This document shows positions 18,557-25,955 of a stretch of DNA of 64,000 bases, piece after piece. The stretch spans positions 62,001 to 126,000 of the forward strand of contig NZ_QWJJ01000002.1 in NCBI RefSeq assembly GCF_003575965.1. Direction: 5' to 3'. The position numbers and the translations under genes are program-made. The notes under the pieces were generated by a model. That model was not told where the DNA came from, ran no database searches, and saw only the letters and a list, made by a program, of their open reading frames with translations. Positions within the stretch are counted from its first letter, which is position 1, and each line of letters opens with the position of its first letter. Source of the stretch: Pseudooceanicola sediminis. GTDB taxonomy: Bacteria; Pseudomonadota; Alphaproteobacteria; Rhodobacterales; Rhodobacteraceae.

Positions 18557-18580
18557 ACTTTTGTGATACAGAACAAAAGT
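18557..18580. promoter_or_regulatory. Candidate IclR operator
   Basis: An 8-bp perfect inverted repeat, ACTTTTGT and ACAAAAGT, has an 8-bp spacer and lies in the 254-bp divergent gap (18432-18685) between the iclR-type gene and the ABC operon. A TTGACT that could serve as a -35 box lies at 18532-18537. AT-rich palindromes of this size are typical IclR-family sites. Confidence 0.45.
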
Positions 18581-18685
18581 TCCGCAATTCGATAGATAAA
18601 GCAACCCTGTTCGACGGACATGCCTTGCGCGGGCGACAAGAGACGCAAGCTGGATCGCCGGACGACATGCACCCAACAGGAGCAC

Positions 18686-19705
18686 ATGATGAAAAACCCC
18701 CTTGCCACGTTTCTGGGCGGCACGGCGCTGGCCCTCTGCGCACTGACACTGAACAGCCCGGCGGCACAGGCCCAGGGCCTGGACGAGATCACGGTCGGCT
18801 ATTTCCTGGAATGGCCGCTGCCGATGATGGAGCCGAAGGCGCTCGGCACCTATGACGAGGCGCTTGGCCTGACGGTGAACTGGGTCAGCTTTGAAACCGG
18901 CACCGCGATGAGCGCGGCCATGGCCTCGGGCGACGTTCAGATCGCGGTCAGCCAGGGCGTGCCGCCCTTTGTCGTCGCGGCCTCGGCCGGGCAGGACCTT
19001 GAGGCGCTGGATGTCGCGGTGTCGTATTCCGACAACGACAATTGCGTCGTTGCCAGCAAGCTGGAGATCGACAAGACCAATGCGGCCGACCTGGCGGGCA
19101 AGAAGGTGGCGGTGCCGCTGGGCACCGCGGCGCACTATGGCTTTTTGCGGCAGATGGATCATTTCGGCATCGAGCTGTCCAGCCTGAGCATCGTCGACAT
19201 GGCACCGCCCGAAGGCGCCGTGGCCCTGTCGCAGGGCGCGGTGGATTTCGCCTGTGGTTACGGCGGCGGTCTGGCGCGGATGAAAGAGCATGGCAACGTG
19301 CTGCTGACCGGCAAGGAAAAGGAAGATCTGGGCATTCTGGTGTTCGACGTCACCTCGGCCCCCGAGGGGTTCGTCGCGGAATATCCCGATCTGGTCGCCA
19401 AGTTCCTGGCCGTGACGGCAGACGCCAATGCCCGCTGGAACGCCGGGGATGAGGGTGACGCGATGCTGAAAGTCATCGCCGAGGATTCCGGCATGGACCT
19501 GGAGGCGGCGCGGGCCGCGATCGCCACGATGGAATTTCCCAGCGTCGAGGAACAGCTGAGCGCGAAATGGTTCGACGGGGGCGTGCAGACCTTCATGAAG
19601 GGTGTCGCGGATGTCTTTGTCGAGGCGGGCAGCATCGGCAGCGCACGTGACAGCTATGCCGGCAACGTCAATGTCGAGCCGCTGAAGATCGCCGCCGGCG
19701 AGTGA
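18686..19705 (+). CDS. ABC transporter substrate-binding protein, NMT1/SsuA-TauA type
   Basis: A 339-residue binding protein. The signal peptide (FLGGTALALCALTLNSPAAQA) cleaves near residue 29. The mature part starts EITVGYFLEWPLPMMEPKA, a pattern of NMT1/TauA-like proteins that bind sulfonates, pyrimidine precursors or other organic amines. An AGGAG precedes ATG 18686 by 3 nt and ATG 18689 by 6 nt, so either may be used. It heads the operon binding protein, ATPase, permease, followed by a stem-loop. The ligand is unknown; the flanking amine oxidase hints at an amine. Confidence 0.87.
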   Translation: MMKNPLATFLGGTALALCALTLNSPAAQAQGLDEITVGYFLEWPLPMMEPKALGTYDEALGLTVNWVSFETGTAMSAAMASGDVQIAVSQGVPPFVVAASAGQDLEALDVAVSYSDNDNCVVASKLEIDKTNAADLAGKKVAVPLGTAAHYGFLRQMDHFGIELSSLSIVDMAPPEGAVALSQGAVDFACGYGGGLARMKEHGNVLLTGKEKEDLGILVFDVTSAPEGFVAEYPDLVAKFLAVTADANARWNAGDEGDAMLKVIAEDSGMDLEAARAAIATMEFPSVEEQLSAKWFDGGVQTFMKGVADVFVEAGSIGSARDSYAGNVNVEPLKIAAGE

Positions 19706-19712
19706 TCCGGTT

Positions 19713-19736
19713 GCGGGCCCGTGCACGCGGGCCCGC
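19713..19736 (+). other. Intercistronic stem-loop after the binding-protein gene
   Basis: GCGGGCCCG at 19713-19721 pairs with CGGGCCCGC at 19728-19736, eight bases after the binding-protein stop and upstream of the ATPase gene. No T-run follows. It resembles the hairpins that follow the other two binding-protein genes in this window. Confidence 0.6.
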
Positions 19737-19790
19737 GATAGACCTGCGGCGAATTTGCTGCGACGCCCTCACATCATGCGGAGGCCGGAT

Positions 19791-20597
19791 ATGACCGGAT
19801 TGTCCATCGACCGAATTTCCATGCGCTTTGATCTGCCCAACGGCAGCGCGGTGCAGGCGTTGAAAGACGTTTCGCTGACCATCGGGCAGGGCGAGATCCT
19901 GACCGTCCTTGGCCCGTCGGGGTGCGGCAAGAGCACGCTGCTGAATATCGTCGCAGGGTTTCTGGCCCCGACGTCGGGCAAGATCACCCTGAACGACACA
20001 CCCGTGCGCGGCCCCAGCCGCGAGCGTGGCATGGTGTTTCAGAAAGGCGCGCTGTTCGAGTGGATGAACGTGCGGGACAACGTCAGTTTCGGGCCGCGCA
20101 TGAAAGGGCAGAAACCGGGCGACTACGCGGCGGAGGTCGATCACCTGCTGGAGGTCGTGGGCCTGCGCGATTTCAAGGAAAAGGCGATTTACGAACTGTC
20201 GGGCGGGATGCAGCAGCGGGTGGCGCTGGCGCGCTGCCTGGCCAACCACCCCGACGTGATCCTGATGGATGAACCGCTGGGCGCGCTGGACGCGCTGACG
20301 CGCGAAAAGATGCAGAGCCTCGTCCTCAAGCTGTGGAAAGAAACCGGCAAGACGATCATCCTGATCACCCATTCGGTCGAAGAGGCGCTGTTGCTGGGGG
20401 AACGCCTGCTGGTGATGGCGCCCCGCCCCGGCCGCATCCATTCCGAATACCGCCTGCCCTTTGCCGACATGGGGGTCGACATGGACCTGCGCGAGGTCAA
20501 GAAGCACCCCGATTTCGCCCCAAGGCGCGAAGAGATCCTGTCGCTGATCTGGGACATGGAAGAAGAAATCATGGGCCGCAAGGAGGTCGCGGAATGA
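19791..20597 (+). CDS. ABC transporter ATP-binding protein, TauB/SsuB type
   Basis: A 268-residue ATPase. Walker A GPSGCGKST is at 41-49, the signature is LSGGMQQR and Walker B is VILMDEPLGALD, with ILITHSVEEALLLGERLLVM as the switch region. This is the taurine/nitrate/sulfonate branch. ATG 19791 has GGAGG 6 bp upstream. Its TGA overlaps the permease ATG (ATGA), which indicates translational coupling. Confidence 0.92.
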   Translation: MTGLSIDRISMRFDLPNGSAVQALKDVSLTIGQGEILTVLGPSGCGKSTLLNIVAGFLAPTSGKITLNDTPVRGPSRERGMVFQKGALFEWMNVRDNVSFGPRMKGQKPGDYAAEVDHLLEVVGLRDFKEKAIYELSGGMQQRVALARCLANHPDVILMDEPLGALDALTREKMQSLVLKLWKETGKTIILITHSVEEALLLGERLLVMAPRPGRIHSEYRLPFADMGVDMDLREVKKHPDFAPRREEILSLIWDMEEEIMGRKEVAE

Positions 20598-21862
20598 TCC
20601 CCCTTCTGCTCTACATCGGCTTTTTCATCTTGACCTTCGCCATCGTCAGGGCGCTGACCGGCAGCATGAGGAAGGACGATTTCATCGCCCGCAAGACCGT
20701 GACCTTTGGCGATGAAAGCGCGGTTGTCGCGGATCGCCGGGCCTCGTTCTTTTCGATCTTTGCGATCTTCCTGTTGTGGGCCAGTTTCACCGGGTCGGTC
20801 CTGTTGCCGGACTTTTTGCATATGCCGGGGCCGTTCACCGGCACGGGCACCTTTACCTATACCGCACAGACAGCCGACGGGCAGAGCGATGACGCCACGG
20901 TGTCGGTTACCGTGCTGGCCGATGCGCAGGAGTCCGACGCGGTCGAGGTCGCGCCGGGCGAGGGGTTCGCCAAGAACGACAGCATGGCGATTTCGACCTA
21001 TCGCAGTTCGCTGGCGCGCGTCGATGCCAATGACGAGGTGACGCGCGACGATGGTGCGACCGTGGTGGCGGTCAACGGCGAGCCGATTGCGCCGGGCGGC
21101 GAGGTCAGGACCGACTTTGCCCGCATCGGCATGTCGCAGCGCGGCACCTTGAACGTGGAGCCGAACAGCGGCTGGCAGATGGAGCCGATCTGGCTGCCGG
21201 CCCCGGAGGCGGTGTTCAAACGCTTTGTCGAGATCGCCTCGACCGGGTTCCGCAATTATACGTTGCTGGAGCATCTGGGCTTTTCCCTGTTCCGGGTCGT
21301 GTCGGGGTTCGTGCTGGGCGCCGTGGTCGGCATTCCGCTGGGCTATGCGATGGGGCTGTCCAACTGGTTTCGCGGCTGGTTCGACCCGATTGTCGAATTC
21401 ATGCGGCCCGTCCCGCCGCTGGCCCTGATCCCGCTGGTGATCATCTGGGCAGGCATCGGCGAGGGCGGCAAGATCATCCTGCTGTTCCTTGCGGCACTGT
21501 GGATCATGGCGATTGCGGCGCGGGCCGGGGTGTCGGGTGTCGATATCGCCAAGGTCCACGCGGCCTATTCGCTGGGCGCGTCAAAGGCCCAGATCATGCG
21601 CCATGTGATCGTGCCGAACTCCCTTCCGGAGATATTCACCGGCGCGCGGGTTGCCATGGGCGTCTGCTGGGGCACGGTTGTTGCTGCCGAACTGGTGGCA
21701 GCGGAAAAGGGCGCGGGCATGATGATCATGGTCGCGTCGAAATTCCAGAACACCGACATCGTGCTGATGGGCATCATCCTGATCGGCATCATTGGCTTTG
21801 GCATCGACATCCTGATGCGCTGGTGCGAGCGGGTGTTGGTGCCCTGGAAAGGACGCTCCTGA
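20594..21862 (+). CDS. ABC transporter permease, TauC/SsuC type, with Ig-like periplasmic insert
   Basis: A 422-residue permease, over 100 residues longer than TauC/SsuC. There are two N-terminal membrane segments (about 3-20 and 50-72). A hydrophilic region of ~130 residues (about 77-205) lies between the second segment and the normal core with EAA-type loop AAYSLGASKAQIMRHVIVPNSLPE. The insert begins TGTGTFTYTAQTADGQSDD followed by ATVSVTV, which resembles a strand pair of cadherin/tandem-95 Ig-like repeats. AGGAGG lies upstream of the ATG, which overlaps the ATPase stop. The 3' end is part of a 21-bp direct repeat. Confidence 0.85.
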   Translation: MIPLLLYIGFFILTFAIVRALTGSMRKDDFIARKTVTFGDESAVVADRRASFFSIFAIFLLWASFTGSVLLPDFLHMPGPFTGTGTFTYTAQTADGQSDDATVSVTVLADAQESDAVEVAPGEGFAKNDSMAISTYRSSLARVDANDEVTRDDGATVVAVNGEPIAPGGEVRTDFARIGMSQRGTLNVEPNSGWQMEPIWLPAPEAVFKRFVEIASTGFRNYTLLEHLGFSLFRVVSGFVLGAVVGIPLGYAMGLSNWFRGWFDPIVEFMRPVPPLALIPLVIIWAGIGEGGKIILLFLAALWIMAIAARAGVSGVDIAKVHAAYSLGASKAQIMRHVIVPNSLPEIFTGARVAMGVCWGTVVAAELVAAEKGAGMMIMVASKFQNTDIVLMGIILIGIIGFGIDILMRWCERVLVPWKGRS

Positions 21863-21902
21863 GCGGCGTTATGGGAAGACTGAAAGGACGCTCCTGAGCG
21901 GC
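21847..21902 (+). repeat. 21-bp direct repeat at the 3' end of the permease gene
   Basis: GAAAGGACGCTCCTGAGCGGC occurs at 21847-21867 and again at 21882-21902, 35 bp apart. The first copy holds the last codons KGRS and the stop. The second copy repeats the same KGRS-stop in another frame. This looks like a recent partial tandem duplication of a 35-bp unit. Confidence 0.8.
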
Positions 21903-21915
21903 CTGACAAAGCGAA

Positions 21916-21949
21916 AAGAAGGGCCGCGCAACATGGCGCGGCCCTTCTT
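21916..21949. terminator. Bidirectional terminator between permease and GH1 genes
   Basis: A 14-bp stem, AAGAAGGGCCGCGC against GCGCGGCCCTTCTT, with a 6-base loop lies between convergent genes. TTCTTTCTTT follows on the plus strand and TTCTTTTCGC on the minus strand. Confidence 0.85.
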
Positions 21950-21967
21950 TCTTTACTTCACCAACCG

Positions 21968-23287
21968 TCAGGTCAGCGCTTTTTGCAGCGCGTAGTAGGA
22001 GTCTTTCGGGGTCCGCTCCATCGTGTCGAAATCGACGTGGACCAGCCCGAAGCGCTTTTCATACCCAAGCGCCCATTCGTAATTGTCCATCAGGGACCAG
22101 ACGAAATAGCCCTGCATCGGCACGCCTTCGGCTACGGCGCGGCGCACCTGTTCGACGTGCTGGTTCAGATAGTCGATGCGGGCCCGGTCCGGCACGGTGC
22201 CGTTGACGATGTGATCCTCGTTCGACATGCCGTTTTCCGTGACGAGGAGGGGCAGGTCGCCGGTGTATTCCGCAGCCGTCCGCTTGAGAAACTTGTAGAG
22301 GCCTTCGGGGTAGATCTCCCACCCCATCTGGGTCTTGGGCAGCGGGCCCTCAACCTCGTGGTGATGCGGCCAGGGGCCATTGTCGGGGCCGATCAGCTTG
22401 CGCGTATAGTAATTCACGCCGCACCAGTCGAGCGGCGCTGCGATGGTGTCGAAATCGTCCTGCCAGCCCTCGGGCATATGGGGGGCGAACCCCTCCATCA
22501 CGTCCGCCGGGTATTCCTTGTTGAACACACCGCCGAGGAAGAAGCGGTTGTAATAGGAGTCATAAAGGGTCGCGGCCTGCTGCGCCTGCGGGGTTTCATC
22601 GGCGGGGTCGGCCCATTCCATGTTGAAGACCGCCCCGAGGTTGGACATGCCGAGGCCGCGCATGGTTTCGATGGCGCGGCCATGTGCCAGCAGGACGTGG
22701 TGCATGGCGCGGGCAGTGGCGCGGATGTCGCGCAGACCGGGTGCATGATGGCCGAGGAAATGGCTGAGCCAGCCGACGCACCAGGGTTCGTTGATCGGGG
22801 CGACGTTGTACATGCGATCCCCGATGCGGCCCATGATCACCTCGGTGAAATCCGCGAACCAGCCGGCCACGTCGCGGTTGCGCCAGCCGCCGAGGTCGGC
22901 CAGCGGCGAGGGCAGTTCCCAATGATAGAGCGTCGCGCAGGGTTTGATGCCGCGTTCCAGCATCGCATCGGTCAGGCGGTCGTAGAAATCGAGCCCCTCG
23001 GCGTTCACCGGGCCGCGCCCTTCGGGCATCACCCGCGCCCAGCTGGTGGAAAAGCGGTAAGCATCGAAACCGGCGGCCGCGATCAGGTCGAGGTCGGATT
23101 CGTAACGCAGGTAGTGTTCGCAGCCCCGGTCGCCGTTTTCGCCGCGCACGACATTGCCGGGGGTGGCGGCGAAATCATCCCAATGGGTGCGCCCTGCCCC
23201 GCCGAAGGCATGGCCTTCGATCTGGTAGGACGAGGTGGCGGTGCCGAAGAGGAACCCTTCGGGGAAATCCTTGCGGGTGAAGTTCAT
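21968..23287 (-). CDS. GH1 family beta-glucosidase
   Basis: A 439-residue glycoside hydrolase family 1 enzyme. The N-terminal signature FLFGTATSSYQIEG is complete. The acid/base is E167 in INEPW and the nucleophile is E351 in VTENG; the aglycone region WSLMDNYEWALGY is intact. There is no signal peptide, so it is cytoplasmic and hydrolyses imported beta-glucosides or related disaccharides. It starts 1 bp after the stop of the lacI-type gene, with GGAG inside that gene's end, so it is co-expressed with the regulator and forms part of the glucoside regulon. Confidence 0.95.
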   Translation of the reverse strand: MNFTRKDFPEGFLFGTATSSYQIEGHAFGGAGRTHWDDFAATPGNVVRGENGDRGCEHYLRYESDLDLIAAAGFDAYRFSTSWARVMPEGRGPVNAEGLDFYDRLTDAMLERGIKPCATLYHWELPSPLADLGGWRNRDVAGWFADFTEVIMGRIGDRMYNVAPINEPWCVGWLSHFLGHHAPGLRDIRATARAMHHVLLAHGRAIETMRGLGMSNLGAVFNMEWADPADETPQAQQAATLYDSYYNRFFLGGVFNKEYPADVMEGFAPHMPEGWQDDFDTIAAPLDWCGVNYYTRKLIGPDNGPWPHHHEVEGPLPKTQMGWEIYPEGLYKFLKRTAAEYTGDLPLLVTENGMSNEDHIVNGTVPDRARIDYLNQHVEQVRRAVAEGVPMQGYFVWSLMDNYEWALGYEKRFGLVHVDFDTMERTPKDSYYALQKALT

Positions 23288-23288
23288 G

Positions 23289-24323
23289 TCAGGTTCTCCT
23301 GCGGGCCGGCCCGGTGGACCCACCCACGACCAACTCTGCCTCAATCATGTGGTGAACGGGGCCGCTCTCCGGGGCGGAGATCAGCGCAACCAGCTGTTCG
23401 GCCAGAATGGCGCCAGCCGCGCGGACCGACGCCCGGGTGGCGGTGAAAATCGGAATATCGTCACCGTTGCGCAGATAGGACAGGTCGTCATCGTGGGTGA
23501 TGACCGACACGTCGCGGCCCATCGTCAGGCCGGATTCCTGTATCGCGCGGCGAATGCCGATGGCCGCCAGCATAGAGGCCGACAAGATCGCGGTGGGCGG
23601 ATCGGCAAGGTGCAACAGGCGCCGGGTTTCACGATACCCGTAGCCTTCGGTCATATCGGCACTGCACATCAGGGCAGGATCGGCGGCAATGCCGGCGGCA
23701 TCCAGCGCCTCTTGATAGCCGGAGCGACGGCGTTGGGCAAAATCCATGTATTCCAAGCCGTTGATCAGCGCGATGCGACGGTGGCCAAGGTCGGTCAGGA
23801 ACTGCGTGGCGCGCCTGAACGACCGTTTGTTGTTGACGTCCACCCAACTGTAGGGCGCGGTGATCCCGGTCGAGCGGCCATGCACGATGTAGGGCATCCC
23901 GATCTCGTTCAGCAGCGGGATGCGCGGATCCTCGACCGACGGCCCTTGCAGGATCACCGCATCGACCGCGCCACGTGCATGAAGTTCGCGATAGATCTTG
24001 CCCTCGTCATCCTCGAGCACGCGGCTGATCATCATGTCGTAGCCGAAACGCGCCAGCGCCTCTGTCGCGCCGCCGACGAAATCGCCGAAGATCGGGTTGA
24101 CCATCTCATGCTCGGACGACCCCGGCACGATCTGCGCGACGACCATCGACCGCCCGGTCGCCAACCCCTTGGCACGGCTGTTGGGCCGGTAGTTGAACCG
24201 GACCGCAGCATCCTGCACGCGCAGGCGGGTCGCTTCGCTGACCTCGGGATAGCCGTTCAGGGCCCGGCTGACCGTGGTTTGCGACAGCCCCAGTTTTTCG
24301 GCCAGGGTCTTGAGGTTCATCAT
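23289..24323 (-). CDS. LacI family regulator of the alpha-glucoside operon (AglR-like)
   Basis: A 344-residue LacI-type repressor. The N-terminal helix-turn-helix MNLKTLAEKLGLSQTTVSRALNGYPEVSEATR carries the family YQ/TT recognition pattern. The periplasmic-binding-like core has RIALINGLEY and AILSASMLAAIGI. It is divergent from aglEFGAK and sits in a gap with two palindromes centred on AAAGCG, typical LacI-family operators. GH1 follows immediately. Start may be the first or second of two adjacent ATGs. Confidence 0.9.
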   Translation of the reverse strand: MMNLKTLAEKLGLSQTTVSRALNGYPEVSEATRLRVQDAAVRFNYRPNSRAKGLATGRSMVVAQIVPGSSEHEMVNPIFGDFVGGATEALARFGYDMMISRVLEDDEGKIYRELHARGAVDAVILQGPSVEDPRIPLLNEIGMPYIVHGRSTGITAPYSWVDVNNKRSFRRATQFLTDLGHRRIALINGLEYMDFAQRRRSGYQEALDAAGIAADPALMCSADMTEGYGYRETRRLLHLADPPTAILSASMLAAIGIRRAIQESGLTMGRDVSVITHDDDLSYLRNGDDIPIFTATRASVRAAGAILAEQLVALISAPESGPVHHMIEAELVVGGSTGPARRRT

Positions 24324-24326
24324 CGC

Positions 24327-24342
24327 TCCAAAGCGGTTTGGA
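24327..24342. promoter_or_regulatory. Candidate LacI-type operator, regulator-proximal
   Basis: TCCAAAGCGGTTTGGA, palindromic except for its centre, ends four bases before the regulator start codon. It overlaps that gene's ribosome-binding site, which would allow autoregulation. Confidence 0.5.
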
Positions 24343-24454
24343 AAATCCGTATTGAGTCCTCTTTGAAGCGAAACAGGCAGCAGGTCAATCCCGTTGACGT
24401 CTCAAGATAAAACTTCCAGAATGCGTTGGAAATGAAAGAATTTGAGACAATAGA

Positions 24455-24508
24455 TTGACATCGCGCGCCAGTGTGGACATTAAAATGCAGCATTCAAAGC
24501 GCTTTGAA
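24455..24508 (+). promoter_or_regulatory. aglE promoter region with perfect LacI-type operator
   Basis: TTGACA at 24455-24460 could be the -35 box and TAAAAT at 24481-24486 the -10 box, although the 20-bp spacing is long. The perfect 16-bp palindrome TTCAAAGCGCTTTGAA at 24493-24508 lies just downstream, where a bound repressor would block transcription. It matches the general LacI/AglR operator core AAAGCGCTTT. Confidence 0.65.
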
Positions 24509-24562
24509 GCTTGAGTCGTGATCGGCGCAATGACACGCTCAATGCAACCGGGAGGAGAAACA

Positions 24563-25831
24563 ATGAAAAATACGTTTATTATGGCCACCGCAGCCCTGGC
24601 ACTGATGGCTGGCGGCGCCCATGCCGAAAAGGTCACGGTGTTCGGCCCATGGCTGGGGCCGGACCAGGAAGATGTCGAAGCGGTCATGGCCGGGTTCGCC
24701 AAGGCCTCGGGGCACGAGGTGTCCTATGTCGGCTCCGACAGCTTTGAACAGCAGATCCGCATCGATGCCGAGGCCGGTTCCGCGCCCAATATCGCGATCT
24801 TTCCCCAGCCCGGCCTGGCCAAGGACATGGCGCGCGCCGGGTTCCTGACGCCGATGCCCGATGGCACCGCCGACTGGGTCAAGGAAAACTATGCCGCGGG
24901 CCAGTCCTGGGTCGATCTGGGCACCTACCCCGGCCCCGATGGCGAGGATGCGCTGTACGGCTTTTTCTACAAGGTCGATGTGAAATCGCTGGTCTGGTAC
25001 GTGCCCGAGAACTTTGAGGATGCGGGCTATGAGGTGCCCGAGACGATGGAAGACCTCAAGGCGCTGACCGAACAGATGGTGGCCGACGGCGAAACGCCGT
25101 GGTGCATCGGGCTGGGTTCGGGCGGCGCGACCGGCTGGCCTGCGACCGACTGGGTCGAGGACATCATGCTGCGCAACAACCCGACGGATGTCTACGACGG
25201 ATGGGTCAGCAACGAGATCCCCTTCAACGACCCCCGCGTCGTGCAGGCGATCGAGGATTTCGGCTGGTTCGCCCGTGACGACGCCAAGGTGTCGGGTGGC
25301 GCAGGGGCCGTTGCCTCGACCGATTTCCGCGACAGCCCCAAGGGCCTGTTTTCGGCCCCGCCGCAGTGCTACATGCACCACCAGGCGTCGTTCATCCCCA
25401 GCTTTTTCCCCGAGGGGACGCTGGTTGGAGAAGACGCTGATTTCTTTTACTTTCCCGCCTATGCGGACAAGGACCTGGGCAGCCCGGTCCTGGGCGCGGG
25501 CACCCTGTGGGCCATTACCGACGACAGCCAGGGCGCGCGTGATCTGATTGCCTACCTCGAAACCCCCGAGGCGCATGAGATCTGGATGGCACGCCAGGGG
25601 TTCCTGACCCCGTTCAAGGGTGTCGACACCGAGGTCTTTTCCGACCCGACGCTGAAGAAGATGAACGATATCCTGCTGAATGCCACCACTTTCCGCTTTG
25701 ACGCATCCGATCTGATGCCGGGTGCGATCGGGGCCGGGTCATTCTGGACCGGGATGGTCGATTATACCGGCGGCAAGCCCGCACAGCAGGTCGCGGACGA
25801 GATCCAGTCTTCCTGGGACGCCCTGAAGTAA
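24563..25831 (+). CDS. aglE: Alpha-glucoside ABC transporter substrate-binding protein
   Basis: A 422-residue periplasmic sugar-binding protein. The signal peptide (MATAALALMAGGAHA) cleaves after residue ~22. The body KVTVFGPWLGPDQEDVEAVMAG, PQPGLAKDMARAGFL and the conserved WPATDWVED and QCYMHHQASF segments follow the AglE pattern. GGGAGGAG precedes the start. It is the first gene of aglEFGAK and is assigned alpha-glucosides (trehalose, maltose or sucrose type) from gene order and family. It is followed by a stem-loop before aglF. Confidence 0.88.
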   Translation: MKNTFIMATAALALMAGGAHAEKVTVFGPWLGPDQEDVEAVMAGFAKASGHEVSYVGSDSFEQQIRIDAEAGSAPNIAIFPQPGLAKDMARAGFLTPMPDGTADWVKENYAAGQSWVDLGTYPGPDGEDALYGFFYKVDVKSLVWYVPENFEDAGYEVPETMEDLKALTEQMVADGETPWCIGLGSGGATGWPATDWVEDIMLRNNPTDVYDGWVSNEIPFNDPRVVQAIEDFGWFARDDAKVSGGAGAVASTDFRDSPKGLFSAPPQCYMHHQASFIPSFFPEGTLVGEDADFFYFPAYADKDLGSPVLGAGTLWAITDDSQGARDLIAYLETPEAHEIWMARQGFLTPFKGVDTEVFSDPTLKKMNDILLNATTFRFDASDLMPGAIGAGSFWTGMVDYTGGKPAQQVADEIQSSWDALK

Positions 25832-25843
25832 AACCGACGACGA

Positions 25844-25872
25844 GGGGCGACGCGTCGCAAGCGCGTTGCCCT
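25844..25872 (+). other. Intercistronic stem-loop after aglE
   Basis: GGGGCGACGCG (25844-25854) pairs with CGCGTTGCCCT (25862-25872) across a 7-base loop, with two wobble pairs, 13 bp after the aglE stop. TT follows, but no real T-run. It is likely a stabilising or attenuating hairpin, as at malE-malF. Confidence 0.6.
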
Positions 25873-25900
25873 TTCGTGCATTTGAGACCAAGATTTCGGT

Positions 25901-25926
25901 CAGCCGGCGCAGACAGCCGGCGCAGA
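25901..25926 (+). repeat. 13-bp perfect tandem duplication in the aglF leader
   Basis: CAGCCGGCGCAGA occurs twice in direct succession, 30 bp before the aglF start. It lies in non-coding DNA between the aglE hairpin and aglF, so it has no reading-frame effect. Confidence 0.8.
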
Positions 25927-25955
25927 CTCGGGCCGCGACGAAGGGGAAGGGCAAG

